Assembly (NCBI RefSeq): GCF_041262525.1
Contig: NZ_JBGCCK010000030.1
Coordinates: forward strand, 15,043 to 79,042
Source: Streptacidiphilus sp041262525
Lineage (GTDB): Bacteria > Actinomycetota > Actinomycetes > Streptomycetales > Streptomycetaceae
Length of the DNA: 64,000 nt
Direction: 5' to 3'
The position numbers were made by a program, and so were the translations under genes. Of the stretch, positions 42,312 through 50,392 are shown piece by piece; position 1 is the stretch's first letter; each line of letters begins with the position of its first letter. Below the pieces are notes generated by a model. That model searched no databases and was not told the DNA's origin. It saw only the letters and a list, made by a program, of their open reading frames with translations.

Positions 42312-43559
42312 ATGGCCCGCTCGTTCGGCTACGGTGCGCTGCTGCGCACCCCCGGCGCATGGACCTTCCTGCTTCCCGCCTTCGTGGCGCGGCTCCCCTA
42401 CGCGATGCTCGGGCTCGGCACGGTTCTGCTGGTGCTCGACACCACGCACTCCTACACCACCGCCGGCGCGGTCGCCGCAGTCGCCTCGATCACCCAGGTC
42501 GTCGGCGCGCCGCTGACCGGTCGGCTCGCCGACCGCGTCGGCCAGGCCCCGGTGCTGCTGCCCTGCCTGGCGCTGCACGGCGCCTCCGTCGTCGGCCTGA
42601 TCGCGCTGGCGCTCGTCGGCGCGCCGGTCTGGACGCTCTTCGTCGCCGCCGGTGTGGCCGGCGCGTCGCTTCCGCAGATCGGCGCGATGGTCCGCGCCCG
42701 CTGGCTGCACGCCCTGGACGGCCGCCCGCAGGCGCTGTCCTCGGCCTTCGCCTTCGAGTCCGTGACGGACGAGCTGACCTTCGTGCTCGGCCCGGTGCTG
42801 GCGACGACGCTCTGCACCATGGTCGCCCCCGCGGCCGGCCTGGGCGCGGAGGCGGTCCTCACCGTCCTCGGCGGCCTCGCCTTCGCGGCCCAGCGCCGCA
42901 CCGCCCCGCCGGTGCGCGCGGCGGCCGACGTGCAGGGCGGCTCCGCGCTGGCCCAGCCGGGGGTGCGACTGCTGGTCGGCGGCCTGCTGGGCGTCGGCAC
43001 GGTCTTCGGCGCGCTCCAGGTCTCCATTACCGCCGCGAGCGAAGCGGCGGGCAAGGCCGGGCTGAGCGGCGTCGTCTACGGCCTCTTCGCGGCCGGCAGC
43101 GTGATCGCCGGTACCGCCTTCGGCGCGGTCCAGTGGAAGCGCTCGCCGAGGTTCCGCCTGCTGGCGGCGTACGCGGCGCTGGTCGTCGGCGCCTCGACGC
43201 TGTGGGCGATGCCGAACCTGTACACGCTCGCCGCAGCGGCCTTCTGCTGTGGCCTGGCCATCGCCCCGACGCTGATCTCCGCGTACACGCTGGTCGAGAC
43301 GCTGGTCGAGTCCGGCGCGAAGACCGAGGCGTTCACCTGGCTGACCGGCTCGATCGGTCTCGGCCTGGCTCTCGGCTCGACCGTGGCCGGCCGCCTGATC
43401 GATGCCCACGGCCCGAGCGCGGGCTTCCTCGTCCCCGCGCTGGGCGCGGCGCTCGGCTTCACCGCGCTGCTGACGCTCCGCAGCCGCCTCGCCCCCACCC
43501 CGTCCGCCTCCCGCCCGGTCGCCACCTCCCGCCCCGAACCGGCCCGCGCCTCCGCCTGA
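42312..43559 (+). CDS. MFS transporter
   Basis: 415 aa with 11-12 membrane segments. The MFS motif between TM2 and TM3 reads GRLADRVGQAPVLLPCLALH, with a matching symmetric half after a central loop near residue 200. It resembles small-molecule/drug exporters of the DHA1-like class (FESVTDELTFVLGPVLATTL; PTLISAYTLVETLVESGAKT). The substrate is unknown. It is divergent from the VOC gene with a ~400-bp gap. The stop codon is within the first unit of a 13-bp tandem repeat. Confidence 0.92.
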   Translation: MARSFGYGALLRTPGAWTFLLPAFVARLPYAMLGLGTVLLVLDTTHSYTTAGAVAAVASITQVVGAPLTGRLADRVGQAPVLLPCLALHGASVVGLIALALVGAPVWTLFVAAGVAGASLPQIGAMVRARWLHALDGRPQALSSAFAFESVTDELTFVLGPVLATTLCTMVAPAAGLGAEAVLTVLGGLAFAAQRRTAPPVRAAADVQGGSALAQPGVRLLVGGLLGVGTVFGALQVSITAASEAAGKAGLSGVVYGLFAAGSVIAGTAFGAVQWKRSPRFRLLAAYAALVVGASTLWAMPNLYTLAAAAFCCGLAIAPTLISAYTLVETLVESGAKTEAFTWLTGSIGLGLALGSTVAGRLIDAHGPSAGFLVPALGAALGFTALLTLRSRLAPTPSASRPVATSRPEPARASA

Positions 43560-43582
43560 CGCCTCCGCCTGACGCCTCCGCC
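43547..43582. repeat. 13-bp tandem repeat at the end of the MFS gene
   Basis: CGCCTCCGCCTGA is repeated at 43547-43559 and 43560-43572, with a partial third unit at 43573-43582. The native TGA is the last three bases of the first unit, and the second unit supplies a further TGA, so copy number changes would not extend the protein. Confidence 0.75.
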
Positions 43583-44023
43583 GCGCTGCGCCATTGCCCG
43601 CCGACGGGCCCGGACCACCCCCCGGGGGCGGCCCGGTCCCGTCGGCGCTGGGGCCCCGCCGGGCAATCGGGCTGTGGGGGTCCGCCCACCTGGGCGGCAC
43701 GCCCCGGGTTCGGGGCCCCACCCCCTCCGCCTCCCGCCTCGAACCGGCCCGCGGCGCTGTGCGGTCGCCCACGAAGGGTCCTGACCAACGCGGCCCGGGC
43801 ATGGGTGGGGCCCCGCCGGGCAGTCAGGCCCCTGAAGGCCACGCTCGCCTGGACGGCACGTCCCGGTTCGGTGCCCGGTGCCCCTGGCCGGGTTGTAGGG
43901 CCTGAAGGTCCTCGCAGCGCGGACGCCCGTAGCTGGCCGGCCTCGTCCGGGCTTCGCCCGGGTCGTCGTCGGCCGGGCCGGGGCAGCCCGACCAGGCTCA
44001 GGCGGGCGCCGGCGGCCTCGCCG
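43583..44023. other. GC-rich degenerate-repeat spacer
   Basis: 441 bp with no credible gene. Blocks such as TGGGGCCCCGCCGGGCA recur (about 43650 and 43805), and CTCCGCCTCCCGCC...GAACCGGCCCGCG recurs here and at the end of the MFS gene. The spacer seems to have grown by local duplication. It lies between convergent genes. Confidence 0.5.
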
Positions 44024-44842
44024 CTACGCCGTAGGCCGGGTGCCGATGACGACCGTGGACCAGTACTCCTTCGAGGTCGCCAGGCGGGCGACGAGGCCGC
44101 CGGAGGCGAACGCCGCGAGCGCGGCGTCCTGCTGGCGTTCGCTGGTCTCCACCAGCATCGAGCCGCCCGGGGCGAGCCAGCTGGCCGCCTCCGCCGTCAC
44201 CCGGCGGAGGACGGCCAGGCCGTCCGCGCCGCCGTCGAGGGCGACCAGGGCCTCGTGGTCGCGGGCCTCCGTCGGCAGCAGCGGGATGTCGCCCGTCGGC
44301 ACGTACGGCACGTTCGCCAGCAGCACGTCGACGCGGCCGCGCAGCGGCTCGGCCGGGAGGGCGTCGAAGAGGTCCCCCTGGTAGGCGTGGCCGCCCAGCG
44401 GAGCGAGGTTGCGGTGGGCACAGGCCACCGCCGCACGGTCGATGTCCGCCGCGTGCAGTTCCACCGGTCGCCCGGGCGCGCCGAGTCGGTCGGCCAGCGC
44501 CATGCCCAGGGCGCCGGAGCCGCAGCAGAGGTCGACCACCACCGCACCGGGCCGGGCCAGCGCCGTGGCCTGCTGCACCAGGAACTCCGTGCGCGGACGC
44601 GGCACGAAGACCCCGGGATCGACGGAGACGCGCAGCCCGCAGAACCGGGCCCAGCCCAGGACGTGTTCGAGCGGCAGGCCCTCGACGCGGCGGATCACCA
44701 TCGCGTCGAGCTCAGCCGGTGTGGCCGCCGCCTCCAGCAGCAGCTGCGCCTCGTCCTCCGCGAAGACGCAGCCGGCCGCGCGCAACCGCCTCACCACGGA
44801 GGGGAGCACGGCAGGGGAGGGGGAAGCGAGAGAGTCAGACAT
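44024..44842 (-). CDS. PrmC/HemK-related protein N5-glutamine methyltransferase
   Basis: 272 aa from ATG 44842; a TTG start 12 bp upstream is possible. The N-terminal helical domain is PrmC-like (EDEAQLLLEAAATPAELDAM). The SAM-binding motif I is VVDLCCGSGALGMALADRLG, with motif II LHAADIDRAAVACAHRNLAP. The catalytic NPPY is replaced by NVPYVPT, as in the 'putative protein N5-glutamine methyltransferase' subfamily distinct from housekeeping PrmC. SVDPGVFVPRPRTEFLV is the usual 'PRxET'-type loop with variation. The target protein is uncertain. Confidence 0.88.
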   Translation of the reverse strand: MSDSLASPSPAVLPSVVRRLRAAGCVFAEDEAQLLLEAAATPAELDAMVIRRVEGLPLEHVLGWARFCGLRVSVDPGVFVPRPRTEFLVQQATALARPGAVVVDLCCGSGALGMALADRLGAPGRPVELHAADIDRAAVACAHRNLAPLGGHAYQGDLFDALPAEPLRGRVDVLLANVPYVPTGDIPLLPTEARDHEALVALDGGADGLAVLRRVTAEAASWLAPGGSMLVETSERQQDAALAAFASGGLVARLATSKEYWSTVVIGTRPTA

Positions 44843-45054
44843 GGAAGTCCGCAAGCCTTTCGGAAAGCCGGTAAAGCGGGCTCCCCGGGCCGGGCCGTAC
44901 GCCTAACGGCCGCCACAGGAGGGGAGCGCCCACGCATCGATGGCGTTGATGGGACTCACCTCCTCGGTCTGTTCGGACAAGCACTCATGACACTACCGTG
45001 TCGCCCGCCGATCCGATCCGATCCGCCGAACGGCGGCATGCAGTCGTGAACGCC

Positions 45055-45088
45055 GAAGGGCTCCCTCGTCGAAACGAGGGAGCCCTTC
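45055..45088 (-). terminator. Terminator of tRNA-Lys, copy 1
   Basis: 14-bp perfect stem GAAGGGCTCCCTCG (45055-45068) with its complement (45075-45088), loop TCGAAA, 11 bp past the tRNA 3' end. Confidence 0.85.
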
Positions 45089-45098
45089 GAACTGTCTG

Positions 45099-45172
45099 TG
45101 CGCCGCCAGGGACTCGAACCCCGGACCCGCTGATTAAGAGTCAGCTGCTCTAACCAACTGAGCTAGCGGCGC
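45099..45172 (-). tRNA. tRNA-Lys (anticodon CTT), copy 1
   Basis: Read on the minus strand from 45172: acceptor GCGCCGC, D-arm with GCTCAGTTGGTTAGAGC, anticodon loop CTCTTAA (anticodon CTT, reads AAG), T-arm CGGGGTTCGAGTCCCTG, closing GCGGCGC and discriminator A. It is 74 nt; CCA is not encoded. Confidence 0.97.
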
Positions 45173-45311
45173 CTGCTGACGAGGAAGACATTACATGACC
45201 GTTCGGCAAATGCCGAATCGGTATTCTTGGCCCCCGGCGGAGCCCCGAGCGGCCCCGCACCTGGCCGGGACACCCGGCCCGGAACCAGCCGACAGGCCGA
45301 CAGGGGAGCGC

Positions 45312-45626
45312 ATGTCCGACAGCCACGCCGAGGTCGACCCGCACGCGAAGGCGGAGCTTGAGCGCCTGCGCGGCAGCATCGACAACATCGACGCCGCGAT
45401 CGTGCACATGCTGGCCGAGCGCTTCAAGTGCACCCAGGAGGTCGGTCGGCTGAAGGCCGAGTTCCGGCTGCCCCCGGCCGATCCCTCGCGCGAGCGCGTG
45501 CAGATCGCCCGGCTGCGCGAGCTGGCCGCGGCGGCCCGGCTGGACCCGGCCTTCGCGGAGAAGTTCCTCAACTTCATCATCGCGGAGGTCATCCGCCACC
45601 ACGAGAGCATCGCCGCCGAGGACTGA
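45312..45626 (+). CDS. Chorismate mutase (AroQ type)
   Basis: 104 aa from ATG 45312 behind GGGGAGC. All-helical AroQ fold: LERLRGSIDNIDAAIVHMLA, then ERFKCTQEVGRLKAEFRLPP with the catalytic Arg/Lys pattern (R..ID.iD..i...L..R......iG..K), then RLRELAAAARLDPAFAEKFL. Converts chorismate to prephenate for Phe/Tyr synthesis. It is a single-domain enzyme with no fused dehydratase. It begins 140 bp from the 5' end of the divergent tRNA-Lys. Confidence 0.93.
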   Translation: MSDSHAEVDPHAKAELERLRGSIDNIDAAIVHMLAERFKCTQEVGRLKAEFRLPPADPSRERVQIARLRELAAAARLDPAFAEKFLNFIIAEVIRHHESIAAED

Positions 45627-45727
45627 CGACGCTCCGCGCGGCTGCCTCTGCTTGTCGGATCTTCGGCGTAGGGTCGAAACCGGTCGCATCCGGGGCCTCC
45701 GGCCCGGAGCGACGGGTGGAGGGTGAC

Positions 45728-46171
45728 ATGTTCGAACTCGGTACGGACGGACCGTCGGTGATCGTCGTCGGCATCGACGGATCCGACTCCTCGATGCGGG
45801 CTGCCGCGTACGCCGCGGGTCTCGCACGGCGCCAGGGCGCCAAGCTGGCGCTCGCTTACGTGCAGCCGATCAGCGCGATGGGCGGGGCGCAGGTCGGCGC
45901 GGCGGTGATCCAGGCGGAGCAGGAGGTGGCGGACCAACTGCTCGCCGAGATCCGCGACGCGGTCGAGCGGCTTCCCGAGGGCGAGCGGGTGCGCTGGGAG
46001 TTCTACAGCTCCCCGGGCGACCCATACCAGGGCATCGTCGATCTGGCCGACCAGCTCAAGGCGGACGGCGTCGTGATCGGCGCCTCGCAGAAGGCCGGCC
46101 ACCGGCTGGTCGGTTCGGTGGGCGTGCGGCTGGTCAAGTCCGGCCGCTGGCCGGTCACCGTGGTGCCGTAG
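45728..46171 (+). CDS. Universal stress protein (UspA family)
   Basis: 147 aa from ATG 45728 behind GGTGGAGGG. One Usp domain. IVVGIDGSDSSMRAAAYAAG is at the N-terminus, and GVVIGASQKAGHRLVGSVGV with the G-x2-G-x9-G(S/T) ATP-binding pattern near the C-terminus, followed by PVTVVP. Likely ATP-binding type. No regulator is adjacent. Confidence 0.93.
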   Translation: MFELGTDGPSVIVVGIDGSDSSMRAAAYAAGLARRQGAKLALAYVQPISAMGGAQVGAAVIQAEQEVADQLLAEIRDAVERLPEGERVRWEFYSSPGDPYQGIVDLADQLKADGVVIGASQKAGHRLVGSVGVRLVKSGRWPVTVVP

Positions 46172-46240
46172 GTCGCAGCCCGGACCGGGTGGTCTACCGT
46201 GTTGCTCTTCAGGTAAGAACAAGGCGGGAGATTTTTACCT

Positions 46241-47200
46241 ATGAGCTCGTCCGGAGGCTCGAAGGCCGTCGTCGCGGCCCTCGGCGCCAATCTCGCGATC
46301 GCGGTGTCGAAGTTCGTCGCCTTCGCCTTCAGTGGCTCCTCGTCCATGCTCGCGGAGGGCGTGCACTCGCTGGCCGACTCGGGCAATCAGGTGCTGCTCC
46401 TGGTCGGCGGCCGCAAGGCGCGCCGCGAGGCGGACGAGGCGCATCCCTTCGGCTACGGGCGTGAGCGGTACGTCTACGGCTTCCTGGTTTCGATCGTGCT
46501 CTTCACGATCGGCGGGGTCTTCGCGCTGTACGAGGGCGTCGAGAAGGTCCGGCACCCGCACGCCGTCGACCACTGGTACTGGCCGGTGGGCGTCCTGATC
46601 TTCGCGATCGTCGCGGAGGGGTTCTCGTTCCGCACCGCGATCGCGGAGGCCCGCCCACTGAAGGGCGGTCAGTCCTGGGGCCGCTTCATCCGGACGGCGA
46701 AGGCTCCGGAACTGCCCGTCGTTCTGCTGGAGGACTTCGGCGCGCTGATCGGCCTGGTGCTGGCGCTGGGCGGCGTGGGCATCGCGGTGCTGACGGGCAA
46801 CGGCGTATGGGACGGCGTGGGCACGCTGTGCATCGGCGCCCTGTTGGTCGCCATCGCCTGGGTCCTGGCAGTGGAGACGAAGTCGCTGCTGCTGGGGGAG
46901 GGCGCGGGTCCGGAGGCGGTGGCCGCCATTCGTGCTGCGCTGCTGGCGGGGCCGGACGTGGAGCGGGTGATCCATATGCGGACCCTGCACCTGGGTCCTG
47001 AGGAGCTGCTGGTCGCCGCGAAGATCGCCGTCCGCCCGGACGCGGACGCGCGCTCCGTCTCCGCGACGATCAACGCCGCGGAGGCCCGCGTCCGCGCGTC
47101 AGACCCGACGGCCCGCGTCATCTACCTCGAACCCGACCTCTACAGCGCGGCCGAGGCCGCGGCCGGCCCCGACCCCACGGCGACCCCAGGCGGCCGGTAG
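46241..47200 (+). CDS. Cation diffusion facilitator (Zn/Co/Mn-type) transporter
   Basis: 319 aa from ATG 46241 with GGGAG ahead. Five or six membrane helices. TM2 carries LAEGVHSLADSGNQVLLLVG, which has the CDF HxxxD metal site, and TM5 has VLLEDFGALIGLVLAL. The basic loop GRKARREADEAHPFGYGRER is a family mark. The C-terminal cytoplasmic ferredoxin-like domain spans ~220-300. It exports divalent cations by proton antiport. The exact metal is not predictable. Confidence 0.92.
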   Translation: MSSSGGSKAVVAALGANLAIAVSKFVAFAFSGSSSMLAEGVHSLADSGNQVLLLVGGRKARREADEAHPFGYGRERYVYGFLVSIVLFTIGGVFALYEGVEKVRHPHAVDHWYWPVGVLIFAIVAEGFSFRTAIAEARPLKGGQSWGRFIRTAKAPELPVVLLEDFGALIGLVLALGGVGIAVLTGNGVWDGVGTLCIGALLVAIAWVLAVETKSLLLGEGAGPEAVAAIRAALLAGPDVERVIHMRTLHLGPEELLVAAKIAVRPDADARSVSATINAAEARVRASDPTARVIYLEPDLYSAAEAAAGPDPTATPGGR

Positions 47201-47256
47201 GCCGCCGGCGGCGCGAGGCTCTCCCGCGTGGGTGCGACTGGTCAAAACAGGGGGAA

Positions 47257-47383
47257 GTTGCACCTCCAGGGGCGCGGGGAACTGCGCGTCAAGCCACCCT
47301 GTGCAGATGGTCCTCAACGTGCAGGGCCATCCGCACAGGGTGGTTACTCGCGCAGTTCCCCGCGCCCCTCGGGGAGTTGCAAC
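47257..47383. repeat. Streptomycete-type palindromic intergenic element, copy 2
   Basis: 127 bp. Outer arms GTTGCA / TGCAAC, then CAGGGGCGCGGGGAACTGCG and its complement, then CAAGCCACCC / GGGTGGTTAC and GATGG / CCATC. It closely matches 27106-27216, including the central ATGGTCCTCAA. It sits between convergent genes and can fold into a long cruciform that may terminate both. Confidence 0.85.
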
Positions 47384-47389
47384 TATCGG

Positions 47390-48358
47390 TCACATCGCGG
47401 GCGCGGCGAAGCCGAGGGCGAAGAGGAGGAGCCAGGTCAGTTCGAGGGCGATCATCGGGGTGTCCCTGATCAGCAGATCCTCGATGTGACTGGTCGTCCC
47501 GGCCGACGTCAGTCGGTCGAAGCGGATCAGCGCCGCGACCAGTGGCACCACCGTGGCCACGTGCCAGGCGCGCGTCCGCGCGTCGGGTTCGACCAGCGCC
47601 CAGGCCAGGTACGCCGCCACCATCGCCAGCGCGATGACCCGCTGCGCGACCCTCAGGCCGCTGGCCGTGTAGTGCTGGAGCGAAGGCCGGTGCGCCGCCG
47701 CCGGATCGCCCAGGCCCGCCAGCTCCGTGTGGCGCTTCGCGGTGGCCACCAGCAGCGCGCCCAAGCTGCAGACCAGCACGAACCAGCCGGACGGCGGCAC
47801 CTGCGACGAGGCCGCGCCGCCCAGCGCCCGCAGCACGAAGCCGGAGGCGACCAGCGTCAGCTCCAGTACGGCCAGGTGCTTCAGCCCGAGGCTGTAGAGG
47901 AACGACGTGACCAGGTACGCCGACACCGCGATCGTCAGCCCGTAGCCGGGAGCCGTCAGGCTCACGGCCAGCGCAGCGGCCAAGCACGTCGCGGCGACCG
48001 CCATCGCCGCCGTCTCGCTGAGCTCGCCGGACGCGATCGGGCGCAGGCACTTGCGCGGGTGCTGCCGGTCGCGTTCGGCGTCCACCGCGTCGTTGACGAA
48101 GTACACCGCGCAGGACGCCAGCGTGAAGACCACGAACGCCACCGCCGCCCCGCCCAGCGCGCTGCCGCCCCGCGCCTCGAACTGGCGTGCCGTCAGTTCG
48201 GAGCCGGTCAGCGGCGCGGCGAAGACCAGGAGGTTCTTCACCCACTGCCGCGGCCGCGCGGTCCGCAGCACCGCCGACGGCCAGCGGGCCCACCCGGTGC
48301 GCCGGGCGACGAACGGCGTCGTCGGCTGCACCGGGCGGATGGGCTGCGGCGCGGTCAT
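47390..48358 (-). CDS. Decaprenyl-phosphate phosphoribosyltransferase-like UbiA prenyltransferase
   Basis: 322 aa from ATG 48358; the ATGA overlaps the preceding stop. Eight or nine membrane helices. The first Asp-rich motif YFVNDAVDAERDRQHPRKCL and RPIASGELS, plus the RPRQWVKNLLVFAAPL start, fit the actinobacterial DPPR-synthase group (Mycobacterium Rv3806c type). That group transfers 5-phosphoribose from PRPP to decaprenyl phosphate as an arabinose donor precursor. In streptomycetes the product may serve other envelope glycans. Coupled to the phosphodiester-glycosidase gene. Confidence 0.88.
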   Translation of the reverse strand: MTAPQPIRPVQPTTPFVARRTGWARWPSAVLRTARPRQWVKNLLVFAAPLTGSELTARQFEARGGSALGGAAVAFVVFTLASCAVYFVNDAVDAERDRQHPRKCLRPIASGELSETAAMAVAATCLAAALAVSLTAPGYGLTIAVSAYLVTSFLYSLGLKHLAVLELTLVASGFVLRALGGAASSQVPPSGWFVLVCSLGALLVATAKRHTELAGLGDPAAAHRPSLQHYTASGLRVAQRVIALAMVAAYLAWALVEPDARTRAWHVATVVPLVAALIRFDRLTSAGTTSHIEDLLIRDTPMIALELTWLLLFALGFAAPAM

Positions 48359-49584
48359 CGTGCGTAGACCGCGGTGAAGTCGCGGCTGGTCGACTCGTAG
48401 TACCGGTTGGCCGGGCGCTCCTGGTCGGGTAGCAGCTTGACCGGGGTCGGGTTCGTCGGGTCGGACTGCGGTTGGTAGTACTGGAAGGACATCCAGGCCG
48501 GGTTGATGTCGAGTTGCATGGCGCGCACGCAGCCCGCGCTCGCCAGCAGGTCCGCGAGGGTGCGCACGGAGAGTGCGGGACCGTAGGCGAAGATCAGGCG
48601 CCCGTCGCCGGTGACGCCGACGCCGGAGCGCCAGACGAAGTACTTCCCGGCGATGGTCAGGCCCCAGCCGCTCTCGACGTTGGTGTCGACGCTGTCCGGC
48701 ACCTTGCCGTGGTCCACGATCAGCTTCAGGTTCTGCCGGACGCCGGTCACGTCGGGCGTGAGGGTCGCGTCGCGGCCCCAGTCGGCGACAGTGGCCTTGC
48801 CGTCCTTGGTGAAGACGAGGGAGGCCGCGCCGTCGGTGAGCGTGCCGCGGGTGACGCCATTGAGGTAGAAGCCGCCCTGGGCCTCGGCGTCCGAGACCTT
48901 GAACCCGCCGTTGAAGGTGGCCAGCAGGCCGGTGCGCTGCCCCGGCGGGACGGAGGGCGGGACGCCCCAGTTGCCCGGGCCCGGGTCCTGCTCGCCGGGG
49001 TGTAGCGAGAAGCGGAGCAGGCGCTGGTCCATCGAGGCGACGGCGGCGACGTAGGAGGTGTGCTCGTTGTCGGGCCGCAGGAACGCGCCGAGCAGCGCGG
49101 GAGTGCCGTTGACGCTGCCGAGCGTCTGCCAGGTGCCCTCGTTCGGGAGCGGGGGACCGGCGGGGGAGACGAGGCGAGCGAGGGGGATCGGCTTCATCGC
49201 GGGCTTGGTGGTGCTCTGGACGGGCGAGCCGTCGGGCGCGAGCGCGATGGTCGGCTTGCCGCCGATCTTGGGCGGATTGGCCTTGTACTGCTGGTCCTCG
49301 AGGAAGGTCACCACCGGCCCGAGGTGGTGGTCGCGGGCCCACTCGGCGACGCGGGCGACGACGCTGTCGTCACCGGGCGCGGCGAGCGCGGAGCCTATCG
49401 ACCAGCAGAGCCAGACGAAGAACACGGCGAAGAGGGCGAGTATCGCCCGGACCGTGCGGAGGCTGAGCAGATGGCGTATTCGCCTGAACCGCTTCCTGCG
49501 TTGCGGCGGAGTGGGGTCCGACGGCGAAGAGGGTTCCTCGGCGGGATTCTCCGATACGGACTCGGGCGGCGCTGGTATACCCAC
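48355..49584 (-). CDS. Membrane-anchored phosphodiester glycosidase (NAGPA-like) protein
   Basis: 409 aa from GTG 49584 behind GGAAGAAGG. The N-terminal tail is acidic and proline-rich, then RRKRFRRIRHLLSLRTVRA and one membrane helix (~44-68), so the rest is extracytoplasmic. The C-terminal phosphodiester-glycosidase domain has TFNGGFKVSDAEAQGGFYLN and the later IFAYGPALSVRTLADLLASA and MQLDINPAWMSF segments typical of the family. Streptomycete genes of this kind flank prenyl-phosphoribose enzymes, as here. The substrate is presumably a sugar-phosphate diester of the envelope. Confidence 0.88.
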   Translation of the reverse strand: MGIPAPPESVSENPAEEPSSPSDPTPPQRRKRFRRIRHLLSLRTVRAILALFAVFFVWLCWSIGSALAAPGDDSVVARVAEWARDHHLGPVVTFLEDQQYKANPPKIGGKPTIALAPDGSPVQSTTKPAMKPIPLARLVSPAGPPLPNEGTWQTLGSVNGTPALLGAFLRPDNEHTSYVAAVASMDQRLLRFSLHPGEQDPGPGNWGVPPSVPPGQRTGLLATFNGGFKVSDAEAQGGFYLNGVTRGTLTDGAASLVFTKDGKATVADWGRDATLTPDVTGVRQNLKLIVDHGKVPDSVDTNVESGWGLTIAGKYFVWRSGVGVTGDGRLIFAYGPALSVRTLADLLASAGCVRAMQLDINPAWMSFQYYQPQSDPTNPTPVKLLPDQERPANRYYESTSRDFTAVYAR

Positions 49585-49699
49585 GCGGACCTTCTTCCAG
49601 CCGGGCGCGCGGCTGCGCGCGGAGCACGGGAAAGACGGCCAGCCCGCATGTGCGGGGAGTGATCGCGATCACGTCTGGTCGCCCGGTCTCTCACGCTAG

Positions 49700-50199
49700 G
49701 TAGGCGGAAGCGGAACCGCCTGTTCGACTAGGCAGTCCGGGTTACGGCCCCACGCCTCTCGGCGCGCCTCCCCATGCCCGAGCTCCTCGCACCTTCGCGT
49801 CGCCGATCCGGCCGCGGCCTGCGCGCGGCACCTGCCTGGAACGCTCCCGCAGCGCGGGCCGGGGCACGTCTTCGACTCCGCGGGGAGGGGCCAACCCGGG
49901 GAGGGCAGCTCCGGGCCGACGGGTGGGGGGAGGCTGCGCCAGGGGCGCCACGCGGTCGGAGGGGGGAGTTCGCAACGCGGGCCCCAGCGTCTGGCCCGCG
50001 TGGTGGCAGCGCGGTGCGCAGGCGGGGGAATGGTCGGCCGAGGAAGAGGCGGGTGTCGACTCAGTGCCTGAGGGGCGGCGCCCAGGGCGCGGGCGCTGAC
50101 GGACCCGTGCGGAGGCTGCGCGGGGCGGCCGGGGGACCGGTCTGCTGAGCGGGGCGGCGGGATGGCCCTGTGCCCGAAGGGCCCGGGTGCGTGGGCCTG
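49700..50199. other. GC-rich gap with no gene
   Basis: About 500 bp of very GC-rich sequence (runs such as GGGTGGGGGGAGG) between the phosphodiester-glycosidase gene and the nuoH relic. No protein-like frame in either direction. Confidence 0.45.
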
Positions 50200-50379
50200 T
50201 CGAGGCGGCGTGTGGTCGCGCAGCTGATGGCCTACGAGCTGCCGATGCTGCTCGCCGCCTCCGCCGCGATGGCTGCCGGGACGGTGTCCCTCACCGGGAT
50301 CCTCGGTGCGTTCCACTGGTGGTGGGTGCCGTGGCAGCTCGTCGGCGGGTTCGTCTTCTTCACTTCCGGGCTCGGTGAG
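50200..50379 (+). pseudogene. nuoH: Relic of NADH-quinone oxidoreductase subunit H
   Basis: 60 codons encode SRRRVVAQLMAYELPMLLAA, then MAAGTVSLTGILGAFHWWWV and PWQLVGGFVFFTSGLGE. This is the central NuoH sequence (R..AQ..AYE.P, G..S..GI..., P...VFF...L.E) just before the conserved RxPFDLxExESE segment, which is absent. A complete NuoH has about 320-450 residues, so less than a fifth remains. The frame ends at 50412. No other nuo gene is nearby. It lies next to the P-loop kinase and the second tRNA-Lys module. Confidence 0.75.
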
Positions 50380-50392
50380 GCCCGGGAGGGCG

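Larger units (their letters stand above)
45048..45201. repeat. tRNA-Lys module, copy 1 of a 154-bp duplication
   Basis: Identical to 51083-51236 except for two substitutions that I can see (A/G near 45091 and A/T near 45183). It includes the terminator, the complete tRNA and about 30 bp upstream of it. Direct orientation, offset 6,035 bp. Confidence 0.9.

Noticed and set aside
42165..43802. 545-codon minus-strand frame over the MFS gene
   Set aside because: Low-complexity R/G/A/Q translation; the plus strand encodes a clear 12-helix transporter.
49742..50148. Overlapping R/P/G-rich frames in the 49.7-50.2 kb gap
   Set aside because: No start signal, no motif, composition of random GC-rich DNA.
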